From: Siphonodentalium dalli
Taxonomy: Eukaryota > Mollusca > Scaphopoda > Gadilida > Siphonodentaliidae
Assembly (NCBI GenBank): GCA_032622095.1
Contig: CP136066.1
Coordinates: 170,266,664 to 170,330,663, forward strand
DNA: 64,000 bases
Direction of reading: 5' to 3'
The notes beneath the pieces are model-generated. The model saw nothing but the letters and a program-made list of their open reading frames with translations, was not told the DNA's origin and did not search any database. Made by a program: the position numbers and the translations under genes. Position 1 is the stretch's first letter, and every line of letters starts with the position of its first letter. Positions 36,540-48,007 of the stretch are shown one piece after another.

Positions 36540-37385
36540 ATAAGTGATCATGATACGAGATTTGCGTCGAACTTTATCCATTTTAAACCCAATTCCAAAC
36601 GAATGGAGTCTACATTCATGCCAACGTGTGTAAAAAACTGGAATGCAACCACAATTGAGACTCGAGATCTCCGCCACCTTTGTTATGTAAACAAAATTAA
36701 ACCTATAACACCCAAACCACCAAAGTATTATTCTGTCGGAAAGCGGACTGATAACATATTTCACTGTAGATTACGATGTGAATGTAGCAACTTGCTATCC
36801 GATAAGGTTCTAAATCACATTGCAAATTCAAAAGACTGCAGCTGTGGAAACGGTGAAGAAAATGCCTTCCACTATTTCTTTGATTGCCACCTACATTCAA
36901 TCCCAAGAATTCGTCTATTGAATAAATTACTTCCTTACAACATTTATTCATTAAAGATTTTGCTTTTTGGAGATCCTGCACTTCCTTATTGTGATAACTT
37001 GAAAATTTTCTTAGCTGTACAGTCATTCATACGCGAGACAAATCAGGATTTGTTTTGCTAACTCTGCTAAATAATGATACGTACAAGCCAGCAAGCGAAA
37101 CAAAGAAACAAAGAAATCCGACTTTAAATCAAACACTTATACAAACTTATGACAAACTCGGGGGTGGGGGTGACCGGTGATATGTATATATGTTCAACTT
37201 GTTTTTGCTAGTCATGTTGCTTTGCCATTATTAATTATTTTATTTTTCAGTGTAATAACATATGGGAGAGGGGGTACCCATAAGTGAGTCAGCACTTGTC
37301 CTCCAATCCCATTGTCTGTATATACAATGTTTGTGTCATATATAATATGTTACATAAATTAGACAAATAAATATGTTTAAACTAA
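36540..37385 (+). pseudogene. 5'-truncated LINE fragment, C-terminal region, with 3' UTR
   Basis: Immediately after the direct repeat the frame reads SDHDTRFASNFI, collinear with NDHDTRNTSNFI of the LINE at 6076-7700. It continues to a stop at 37061 through the CRLRCE...CSCGNGEENAFHYFFDC zinc-knuckle-like region and FIRETNQDLFC. The frame is intact over ~170 residues, but reverse transcriptase and endonuclease are absent. A ~320-bp 3' UTR ends with ACAAATAAATATGTTTAAAC next to the second direct repeat. The 5' truncation point coincides exactly with the repeat end, as expected for target-primed insertion. Confidence 0.85.
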
Positions 37386-37663
37386 ACCATGTTTCGTCCC
37401 CATCGGTCGAGAATCGTAGATTTGTATAAATGACAGACATACAGACAAACAAACACACAAACAAACAGACAGAGGTCTTCAAAATATATATAGGAGATAG
37501 CAGGTTAGCCCGCCACTGGCGTGGTTGGTCAGAAACGTGACATTTTTTAAATTATTTTTATCCAATGAGTTAATTCTGCCTTTTTAATCAAGATAAATGC
37601 ATTCCGCCGTTCCGGTGCGTTTCGCATCCGTAGTTTCGTACGCATAGGTGACCGTTTAGCAAC
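37386..37663. repeat. Right copy of the 278-bp direct repeat
   Basis: Equal in length to 36262-36539 and directly adjoining the LINE 3' end. Past 37663 the sequence continues as the rest of unit U7, so removing the LINE and one repeat copy restores an uninterrupted unit. Confidence 0.9.
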
Positions 37664-37957
37664 GCCGATGGCAATAAAGAGCGTTACTCGGTTAACAACG
37701 CCAAATTTGGTCAATATAAAGAGCGTGCCTGCCTTAACCCCCGCAGTGCCGAGGACGGTGATTTTGATGATTGGGAGTGGATAATGAGTGCTTAGAGCTT
37801 CTCCAAAACGCCGCGACGACGATTCCCGTGAGTTTTTACCCTTAGAGATGGGAAGTTTGAGCCCAATCGAGCCAGCCGTTTTCGAGTCTATAGAGGACAA
37901 ATATACACACACACACATATATATATATATATACGTAGTTCTCAAAATATATAGGAG

Positions 37958-38770
<813 letters not shown>

Positions 38771-39220
38771 TGTGATGCGCCATATCAAATCCAGTCGGAA
38801 GTCGGGATTGTTTTACCCTGTGCCAATGCATTCTCTTATATATGCGAGTCGACCATAGGTCGCCTCGCATATATAAGAGAATGCATTGGCCTAACAATTT
38901 TTTACAATTTTAATAATTTGTTCTTGTATTCTTTAACAATTTTATAATTTCACACATACAGAGCCCCAGACAAACATGAGCAGACGACACTCTACTATAT
39001 GCTTCTATATATGTGGGGGGGGCTCCCTGCAAGGTAATGGATGTTTTTTATTTTATGTCCTAAAAATTGTATGAAACATTTATTTAAAAAAAATGATAGG
39101 CCAACGCATTCTCTTATATATGCGAGGCGACCTATGGTCGATTCGCATATATAAGAGAATGCATTGGCACAGGGTAAAAAAAATCCCGACTTCCGACTGG
39201 ATTTGATATGGCGGGTCACA
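38771..39220. mobile_element. TGTGACCCGCC-family MITE with two 69-bp hairpins, copy D
   Basis: Same backbone as 8957-9411, in the opposite orientation, with ends TGTGATGCGCCATATC and GATATGGCGGGTCACA. The hairpins are at 38822-38890 and 39100-39168. The GGGGCTCCCTGCA block lies between them at about 38955-39040. Confidence 0.75.
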
Positions 39221-39373
39221 TATATTGGCTGAGTATAAAGCATTGCTTAGTTTTTCAATGTTACTCATTAACTTCCCTGACAAGTTCCAAGGTTTTGAAC
39301 TTGAATGATCGCTATGGACGTAGCCAGAGTAGAGATCGTGACATGACCTGGATTGGCAATATTGGTATCTATG

Positions 39374-39965
39374 TTAAAGATACGGGCGGCGTTGGCGCTG
39401 GGTATGCTGTTAAAATATTCACATCCGTCAAAAACCACCATAACAGAAAGATACGGGCGGCGTTGGCGCTGGGTATGCTGTTAAAATATTCACATCCGTC
39501 AAAAACCACCATAACAGAAAGAAAATATGGACAGACTTTGTTCTTATACCAATCAGAAATATGGCATAAATAGTATGTTATTGTCAATTTGTCCACCTTA
39601 TTATGTAAACAAACGCAAAACACGTTACGTTTCCTGGCTTTTGTTTAGATCCGGATATGGTAAACATAAAGAGCGTTTGTTGTTACTGTTTTCCTGATAT
39701 GGAAATAATAAAGAGCGTTTATATCATGTTTGTGTGATTAACCAATAGAATTGCGCTGTGTTATGTAAACAGAACCACAACTTCTGTAACACGAGCAGGA
39801 TCTATTTTACGTACACCGTCGTACGTATTGACAACAATATACTATTTACGCGCTGGTGATGTTTGGCATATGAACAAAACTACATATATTTTAATATTCC
39901 TTCTGTTGATGGCGAATTGAACAAATATGAATATTTCTGCAACGAACGCCGCCCGTGCCTTCAAA
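39374..39965. mobile_element. MITE, second TTAA family, copy 2, with internal 71-bp tandem duplication
   Basis: It starts TTAAAGATACGGGCGGCGTT and ends AACGCCGCCCGTGCCTTCAA, related to 2671-3172. The segment 39378-39448 is duplicated in tandem at 39449-39519. It includes the same AAAGAGCGTTT motifs as copy 1. The right TTAA has decayed to TTCAA. Confidence 0.6.
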
Positions 39966-40910
39966 GTGTTTTAGTTTGTATCATATTACTATTTCGATGT
40001 GAATTTCATTACAGTTCATGTGAATGATTCAGTCGTGATACGCCGAATCAGAGTACTCGCTACAGCTGGGAAATTTCTCAAGTATCACAATTCTACACAT
40101 ATATGCATGTAATAGACAGTGACGCGGCGATAAGCACCTCCCAACTTTGGTCACAATTTTCAACAGTTGGAAAGTTCATCTCTGACACAACATTGGTTGG
40201 ACATTATACAAAACAGATAGGTTCAAGTTGTCATTATAGGTAGCATTGTTTGATTTTCCAACCAACCAATAATTAGTGGCGAATCTGGGCGATTTATTTT
40301 GTTTTAGACCAACAGTATCATATTGTTTTCTAATTTTGGTCAACGATTTGGTATAGTATGGGCTTAAGTTTTCCAACTTTTTGGGGTGTCTGGTTGGAGA
40401 TATCTAACAATCGGTAAGCTTGAGGTACCAGCTGAAAAGTTCCAACCGATGTGGATGGGGTACAAATGGAATATCGTAAACATGGGAGATTGGTCTGTTT
40501 CATGGAGGGTGCACTTCGAAATTTCAAGGTAGATATACCCCACACGGAGACCTTCTAGCCACGACCCTGGTAGTATGGATGGAGAGGAGGTGAAGTATAA
40601 AAAATGCAATGCGCTAAGGTGGTGGACGGAATGCTCTTGATTATCTACCGGCTTCGGGAGACATAAGCGGAACCCTCTGTTTCGCCTCGGTCATTTTTTG
40701 CTAGGCTGACAAAAACGTGTTAAAACTCCTTCTGCTCATTTAAATATCTGGTCACAAGCACCTCCTATTAATGGCGCATATGTCTGATCTAAATACTTTA
40801 TGAAATTATGGTATATATAAATAATTTTGATGATTATGTTATGGTCTTAAATCTGACAGCGCATCTTTAATGAACGAGAGCTCTTTATTTTGTACAATTT
40901 TGATCATATT
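39966..40910. other. Intergenic DNA, no supported gene
   Basis: Open frames on the minus strand (40176-40609) lack recognisable motifs. CCAACTTT/GTTGGAA words recur, but no clear element boundary was found. Confidence 0.3.
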
Positions 40911-42103
40911 ATAAAGTTATTATACAATGTTGTGTACAGTATGTGTTTTTCTTGTACGAGTCCAGGTTGTGGTGAAAAGTCATATTGGACGAGACACGCA
41001 GTGTCGAGTCCAATATGACTTTTCACCACAACCTGGACGAGTACAAGAAAAACTCATACTGTACACAACATTGTATAATGACATTTTTAATATCCATCTG
41101 TATGTTTATCCAAATTTTGGGAATAAAACTTTAGTGGTTACTTTTGGTATTTGTCGGCACTTAATTCTCTATTAAAGCCTGTATTTGATCATCAGGAAGC
41201 ATGATTTGGAACAGTAAACACGGAAATGAAAAAAAAAACTCAATGCGCCAGTGTTGCGCGCACATCACAATTTCACCTATTCATTTCGCAATAGTTAATT
41301 CGTGACGTCACAGAGTCCCGATAAAAAAGTCATATTGCACACTTGGGAGTCCAATATGACATTCGGGAGTCCAATATGACTTTTTCCCGGATTATCACGT
41401 GGCGGCTTTTGCCCAATCAGAAATAGTGTTAGTTGAAGGATAGATAATAATATAAAAGTTACAACGATGTTAATATGGGAATGTTCTTAACCCTTTCTGT
41501 ATTAGGTAGATTCTCCCACTCAGTAATAAAAGTATTTATTATCCCTCCCTTAACTAACACTATTTCTGATTGGGCAAAAGCCGCCACATGATAATCCGGG
41601 AAAAAGTCACATTGGACTCCCGAATATCATATTGGACTCCCAAGTGTGCAATATGACTCTTTTTCTCGGGACTCCGTGACGACACAAATTAGCTCTATTG
41701 CGAAAAGAATCGGTGAAATTGTGATGCGCGCGCAATACTCTGGTGGATTTAGCAGACGTTTCACTTCCGTATTGAGTTTTTTTTCACTTCCGTGTTTACT
41801 GTTCCAAATCATGCTTTCTGATTATCAAAATACAGGCTTTAAAACAGAATTAAGTGCCGACAAATACAAAAAATAACCACAAAAGTTGTATTCCCAAAAT
41901 TTTGATAAACATACAGATGTATAATAAAAATGTCATCATACAATGTTGTGTGCAGTATGAGTTTTTCTTGTACTCGTCCAGGTTGTGGTGAAAAGCTATA
42001 TTGGACTCGACACTGCGTGTCTCGTCCAATATGACTTTTCACCACAACCTGTACGAGTACAAGAAAAACACATACTGTACACAAAATTGTATAATAACTT
42101 TAT
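40911..42103. mobile_element. 1.2-kb palindromic (foldback) element with nested palindromes
   Basis: ATAAAGTTATTATACAATGT at 40911 and its near-complement ending at 42103 define a nearly complete palindrome of two ~590-bp arms, with centre near 41490. Each arm contains a smaller hairpin (40920-41082 and its mirror at about 41935-42095) built on AGTCATATTGGACGAG and CTCGTCCAATATGACT. An inner set with GGGAGTCCAATATGAC lies at 41341-41395 and 41600-41660. No coding region; frames in the two arms mirror each other. Confidence 0.85.
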
Positions 42104-42510
42104 AACATCGGTCATTGGAATGATTTATTATTCGTGTGTACGGATGTTATTGATATAAAATATGCAGACGACAGTGCGACAAAATGATAATACAATTGAA
42201 GAAGGATTTTTTCTTTGGAATGAAATGTTCAGATAGTAAGTTTAACATGCATGGTCGTATGTTTGTTGAACTTATTATCAGAACATTTCCTATTGGGATA
42301 ACAAGTATAGAACGGGTTAAAACTTACCATCCAATACAGCATATTATTAAGGCCGCAATATACGTCTTTGTCCCTGGCTGGTAACTTACTGCCGTGATGA
42401 CCTCGGCCGAGCAGTGTGGACAAACTGTGCGCGTTGGCGAATTCTGGGCGATCACAATTGGTGTCGGTTGCGTGTTTACCACGTATGCACCATTCACACC
42501 TGGATAGATT
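42104..42510. other. Intergenic DNA, nothing recognised
   Basis: Unique sequence. Overlapping open frames on both strands at 42184-42423 lack motifs. Confidence 0.3.
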
Positions 42511-42891
42511 TTAAAGTGATGTGAAACACTCCAGTAGGGTGATCAAATAGAAATGGTGAATAATCTTCCTGAAAGTAGTTATATTTTACAATATTATTTC
42601 CAAATTGACAACACACACCGTCATTTTTATATATTAATGAAATGCAGTGACTTTCGATGGCGAAATAATTTTCGTAAGTTTATAACCGATAGTTGCGTCC
42701 CGAATCTAGAAGTAAATATTTACATTTGAGCGCAATTCGGACGATGTTTTCTTTCGAGTGGGACGGTCGAGTTGCTTCAGATTTTTGGCCATGATGGTAG
42801 AATGCTATATTCTCCCAGGACTGGTGGCATGATGCCTGAATACTAACTTACCAGTTTCACGCACCCGAACAAGTCCACAATATGTCTTTAA
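42511..42891. mobile_element. TTAA-ended repeat, third MITE family, reverse copy (empty site for Helitron-like insertion)
   Basis: It runs from TTAAAGTGATGTGAAACACT to AAGTCCACAATATGTCTTTAA and is the reverse of 43272-45139 without the two Helitron-like units. The uninterrupted junction ATTAATGAAATGCAGTGAC at 42633-42651 is the unoccupied insertion site. Confidence 0.8.
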
Positions 42892-43271
42892 ATATATCAT
42901 CACACACACACACACAAAATTGCAAATTCAATTAAATTATTTAATTTCCTATTACCAATGTGATCACCATTGGGTTTGGTTGCGTAACTACCACGTTTGA
43001 ACCAATGACACCTGTACATAATTTACGTCATTCATCACCAAAACAAAAACAAAACAAACAATGAGAATAAATCAGCTGCGTGCAATGCTGCACCCCCATC
43101 CGTGCCCTGCCCAAAACATTTGTGACCCCCCCACTCCCCACTTTGTTGGCGCTTCCGCCGTCCCTGTACATTTCTTGTCAATATTTATATTAATGAGCCA
43201 TTGTATGTACTTTATAGTTTTGCGTATTCATAATTGATTTAAACGTTATAGTTATCGCCCACTATATAACA
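42892..43271. other. Spacer between two inverted MITE copies
   Basis: A (CA)n run at 42900-42915 followed by unique sequence. With the two inverted copies it could form a hairpin with a 380-bp loop. No gene seen. Confidence 0.4.
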
Positions 43272-43525
43272 TTAAAGACATATTGTGGACTTGTTCGGGT
43301 GCGTGAAACTGGTAAGTTAGTATTCAGGCATCATGCCACCAGTCCTGGGAGAATATAGCATTCTACCATCATGGCAAAAAATCTGAAGCAAATCGACCGT
43401 CCCACTCGAAAGAAAACATCGTCCGAACTGCGCTCAAATGTAAATATTTACTTCTGGATTCGGGACGCAACTATCGGTTATAAACTTACGAAAATTATTT
43501 CGCCATCGAAAGTCACTGCATTTCA

Positions 43526-44277
43526 TCTATTATATATTTTGAAAGATCTGTGTGTGTGTGTGTGTATGTGTTTGTTTGTTTGTTTGTGTGTGTGTTTGAA
43601 ATCGATGGACTCCAAAACGACTAAGCCAATTTCGATGAAATTTGGTATTTTAGGGTATTTTCGGCAGGAGACGAACATAGGCATATTTATTTGTCCGTGC
43701 GAGGTCAACTTTTCACGTGCGGAGGTCAAATCTATTTTTACGCCGTTTTGCGCTAATATATTTCAGTTCGGTGCTCACAAATCGATACGATATAGCGCGA
43801 ATAATAAATTGCCAGTCATATAATTTGCACGGTTAGAATCTGTGTGGCTTCATCTTTCCAACGATATATAATATGTATGTATCCGTTTTAGTTATCTGCC
43901 TCAATTATTAGGTACAAGTGGTGGTACGATCTTTTATCAGGATATCAATGCGTAACTTCTATGACGTCGTCAGAGGTCATAAAGTTAGATTACGTTAACT
44001 CTCACCCTGCCGATGCATTTGACTGTGTCGCGTTAACTCATCACCGGCCGAGGTATCCGCAAATGACATTGGGCTATATATCTCGGAAACGGGTGTAGCT
44101 ATCGACTTGAAATTTGGTATGTGAATGTATCTTGCCCCGGATACGAATTTTATCGGGTCGCCGAGCACGTGCGACACCAGCTTCGCGCATGCGCAGACCA
44201 GATCTAGGAAACGGGTGGAGCAATCGACTTGAAATTTGGTTTTTGAATAGCCCGGACGAAGTCGGGTCACCTTCTAG
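43526..44277 (+). mobile_element. Helitron-like unit A
   Basis: The 5' end TCTATTATATATTTTGAAAG follows an A of the host MITE. A GT/TTTG microsatellite comes next, then a block with AAATCGATGGACTCCAAAAC and GTGCGAGGTCAACTTTTCAC. A single CATGCGC-type core follows, then the 3' end GAATAGCCCGGACGAAGTCG, CACCTT, CTAG. Non-coding; ~752 bp. Confidence 0.8.
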
Positions 44278-45012
44278 TCTATTATATATTTTGAAAGATC
44301 TGTGTGTGTGTGTATGTGTTTGTTTGTGTGTTTGAAATCGATGGACTCGAAAACGACTAAGCCAATTTCGATGAAATTTGGTATTTTAGGGTATTTTCGG
44401 CCGGAGACGAACATAGGCATATTTATTTGTCCGTGCGAGGTCAACTTTTCACGTGCGGAGGTCAAATCTGTTTTTACGCCGTTTTGCGCTAATATATTTC
44501 AGTTCGGTGCTCACAAATCGATACGATATAGCGCGAATAATAAATTGCCAGTCATATAATTTGCACGGTTAGAATCTGTGTGGCTTCATCTTTCCAACGA
44601 TATATAATATGTATGTATCCGTTTTAGTTATCTGCCTCAATTATTAGGTACAAGTGGTGCGATCTTTTATCAGGATAAAATCAATGCGTAAATTCTATGA
44701 CGTCGTCAGAGGTCATAAAGTTAGATTACGTTAACTCTCACCCTGCCGATGCATTTGACTGTGTCGAGTAACGCATCACCGGCCGAGGTATTCGCAAATG
44801 ACATTGGGCTATATATCTCGGAAACGGGTGTAGCTATCGACTTGAAATTTGGTATGTGAATGTATCTTGCCCCGGTTACGAATTTTATCGGGTCGCCGAG
44901 CACGCGCGACACCAGCTTCGCGCATGCGCAGACCAGATCTAGGAAACGGGTGGAGCAATCGACTTGAAATTTGGTTTTTGAATAGCCCGGACGAAGTCGG
45001 GTCACCTTCTAG
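44278..45012 (+). mobile_element. Helitron-like unit B, tandem to unit A
   Basis: It begins TCTATTATATATTTTGAAAG immediately after the CTAG of unit A and ends in CTAG at 45009-45012, followed by a host T. It is nearly identical to unit A, with small indels (for example GGTGCGATC versus GGTGGTACGATC). ~735 bp. Confidence 0.8.
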
Positions 45013-45139
45013 TTAATATATATAAATGATGGTGTGTGTTGTCAATTTGGAAATAATATTGTAAAATATAACTACTTTCAGGAAGATTTTTCACCATTTC
45101 TATTTGATCACCCTACTGGAGTGTTTCACATCACTTTAA

Positions 45140-45547
45140 TTGCCATTTTAATCTGCACACAAACATCATATCGTTTTCCTCTCTTGAAAAACATGTTCAC
45201 GATAGAGTTCTTCCCCATCGGTTAATATTGACAGCTGTGTTTGCTAATTGTTGACACGCACGTCTATTGATTTGGAAAACATATATTGATTTTTAAATTA
45301 CATCTGTTAAGTTGGAAGTCACTTATTGGCTGTAATTCGACCTTTACTATTTTTCATTTGACTTCTATTAATTTTAAAATGACTTTTTTAAAGTTGGAAT
45401 TGACTTATTGGCTGTAATTAGTCATCTTTTAATTCTCATTTGTCTATTAAGGTTGGAATTGACTTATTGATTATCAGTTAACACCTATTTATAACGTATT
45501 GTAGACCAATTTGCCGCCCATAGCTATAGTCACCACGTTTGAGAATG
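45140..45547. other. Intergenic DNA upstream of the duplicated target
   Basis: AT-rich sequence with three imprecise repeats of TTGGAATTGACTTATTG-type words (45320-45475), a short degenerate tandem repeat. No gene called. Confidence 0.35.
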
Positions 45548-45761
45548 ACATGTTGTACATACACATAATTATGTTTTGCATATATACTGGCGATGCGGGT
45601 AACGTTCGTGTATGGATAAATTAAAACAACTGAAATATCATTTGATATCTCATCGAACTGGTTAATTGTATAGCCGACAGAGTAGTAATGGTAACTGGAT
45701 AACGATCTTCTGGAGCCTGCATGCATGGTGGTAGTTGGTTTCTACTTTGCTATGTGTACTC
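45548..45761. repeat. Left copy of a 214-bp direct repeat (LINE target-site duplication)
   Basis: It starts ACATGTTGTACATACACATA and ends CTTTGCTATGTGTACTC. It recurs at 55153-55366 with equal length; I see three mismatches. It directly precedes the first LINE codon. Confidence 0.9.
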
Positions 45762-47098
45762 GTCGAATTATACGACGAGTACATATCCAAAATAGGTGAC
45801 TGCATATACTCTTTCAACTCACTGGGTAATGTGATTCTCATGGGTGACTTTAACGGTAACTTGAACAAATCGGATGCAAGAAACCTCAGATTTAGTCGGT
45901 TTGTAGAGAAATTTAAAATGTTCTCTGTTATTGAAGAATATCATAGGCACAGTGTAATTAAAACGTTTGTGTCATCATCTGATGTCTATAACGCTTCCGG
46001 CACAAATATTGACCATTTCCTGTTGCATAATGATGATAAGCATTTAATTAGAGAATCGTGTATATATGATGATGATTCGTTAAACGTGTCCAACCACAGG
46101 CATATCCGAATGTCGTTGAATTTACCTTTACTTTCCTCGTGTTCAGTAACTGACACATCATTGCAATCTATCAAATTCAAGTGGAAATTACTCAAGTCAA
46201 ATTCAGACTTGCATAAAAGGTTTGAAGATGCTTTAACAACAATGTTACCAACATTCGAAATAAAGGATGCACAGTCGTTGGACACGTTCTATATCGAAGT
46301 AGTTGATGCACTTGTTTATGCCAGCCGTACTGTTATCCCAAAGGTTGTCTACGTTTCTCATTTGAAGCCATTCTGGAACGAGCACCTCGAGTCCCTCCAT
46401 CACAAGATGGAAGAATTGCGGAATATATGGATAACAAGTGGTCGTCCTAGAGGGGATCATAATAATTCTTACTTAGAATACAAACTTGCCAAGCGGGATT
46501 TCAGACGTGAATATCGGAAGCTATCTGAATCTTATCTGAGCGATATCCACGCAGAAATAGATAGAAATGCGGAATTGGATCATGAAACTTTTTTCGAGTT
46601 ATTCAATGCGAAACGCCGCGATCGCAACCGACTAACCCCTCCATTCTTCAATTATGATGGGAAGACTTATCGAGGTGCTAACGAAATTTCAGCTGCTTCT
46701 GCTTTATATTTCGAAGAATTGTATTCACCACTACAATGTACAACCTTCGACGATGACCATTATGCACATGTTAACGATTATGTATATAATACTTCATGTA
46801 CTCCCGAATTGTCCACAATTGATAACTTGCTAACTTACCCCGTTGTAGCCGATGAATTAGAGCGGCTATTACCGTCATTGAACGTTGGCAAAGCTCCAGG
46901 TTATGATGCAATTGTGAACGAACACTTCATTTACGGTGGATGCCAATTATCTAAATGCTTAGCTTATATGTTCAGCCTGGTTCATATCCATTCAGCGGCC
47001 AAACGAGGTGTGATGATTACCCTACACAAAGGCGGAACCAAATCCAAAGATAACTTTGATAATTATCGTGCAATAACCATACTACCGGCTATATATAC
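45762..47098 (+). pseudogene. LINE, endonuclease C-terminal part and start of reverse transcriptase
   Basis: From 45762 the frame reads VELYDEYISKIGDC, then NVILMGDFNGNLN (the GDFN motif of APE-type endonucleases), then SNHRHIRMSLNL, the SxH region that closes the endonuclease. A linker rich in charged residues follows (KREFRREYRKL-like, about 46480-46530), then the start of the reverse transcriptase (NVGKAPGYDAIVNEHF ~46885 and DNFDNYRAITILP ~47055). The frame is intact but ends where the palindrome begins at about 47099; the catalytic palm is missing. The 5' end is truncated inside the endonuclease, exactly at the direct repeat. Upstream in-frame residues belong to the target, not the LINE. 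Confidence 0.85.
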
Positions 47099-47996
47099 GA
47101 CCTTGTACGTAAATAACAAAGCGCGTGATCGAGTCTATTCATTCTCAATAATAGATGGTCATTTAGTCAAAACAGTATGATGTCCTTTATCCCCCACACA
47201 TTGGAGCCACACATTACTTGATGTTCACTTATACAGTTGTATGTCAATTATCAGTGGAGTGTCAGTGTACTTCATTGTGAATTAAATCACTCTGGGTTAT
47301 TTGACTATAAACTATAAACATGCACACACAACACAGCCGAGGGTTATTGTAATTTAATGAAAATGTCACACCGAGGTACGCCATCTTGATTGCTTTCAAA
47401 AAATAGTGCAACTTACCTGTTGGTAATTACTCATACGAATGAAGAGCGTTTAACTGATACGAAATTACTACACGAATAAACTGAGTCTTGACATTTATAT
47501 TTCACATCTTTCTTAAATGTTCCAACACATACATACATATACATAGTGTTATACAGTCTTATATGTACACACGCTACGACACCATTAAAGGTGGACAATA
47601 CACTCATGATGTGACAACATATACAGACATAGGCATAGTGTTATACAGTATTCTATGTACCAACGCTATGACATAATTAAAGGGGGATAATGCACGCACG
47701 GTGTGGAATGTTAAAGTGACACGAAACAAGGGACGTGATGCAATATTGGTGTTTGAATATTAAAGGAGCACAATGCGCTCTAAAGGGACACTCATTATGA
47801 ATGAATATTAACAATACAAGCGCAGTGGTTGAAAGTTAAAATGACACAGAACAATATTTAAAGTTCAAATTTTCGGGCACTTAATGCGCCTTTTATCATT
47901 ACGTATCGTTTCTCACTCTACAATTCCCAATAATCCACTCACTCTCTTCCCAGCTTATAGATATATAACGAAAACGAGAATATCATGTTGATGAAG

Positions 47997-48002
47997 TTTA
48001 TT
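47997..48002 (-). terminator. Poly(A) signal of the left ATPase gene
   Basis: AATAAA on the minus strand, 6 bases after the stop codon at 48008-48010. The equivalent lies at 51776-51781 in the right arm. Confidence 0.5.
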
Positions 48003-48007
48003 GAAAT

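Larger units (their letters stand above)
36373..37957 (-). mobile_element. Helitron-like unit U7, third subfamily, interrupted by a LINE
   Basis: The 3' end on the minus strand has CCACGCCAGTGGCGGGCTAA followed by CCTGCTAT. The 5' end near 37957 reads TCTCCTATATATTTTGAGAA. Its body is split by the LINE at 36540-37385 and by the second copy of the target duplication. The microsatellite is (CA)n/(TA)n at 37905-37935. Confidence 0.65.
43272..45139. mobile_element. TTAA-ended repeat, third MITE family, interrupted by two Helitron-like units
   Basis: The left part is 43272-43525, the right part 45013-45139. Joined, they match the complement of 42511-42891 across the junction. The terminal TTAA are at 43272-43275 and 45136-45139. 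Confidence 0.8.
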
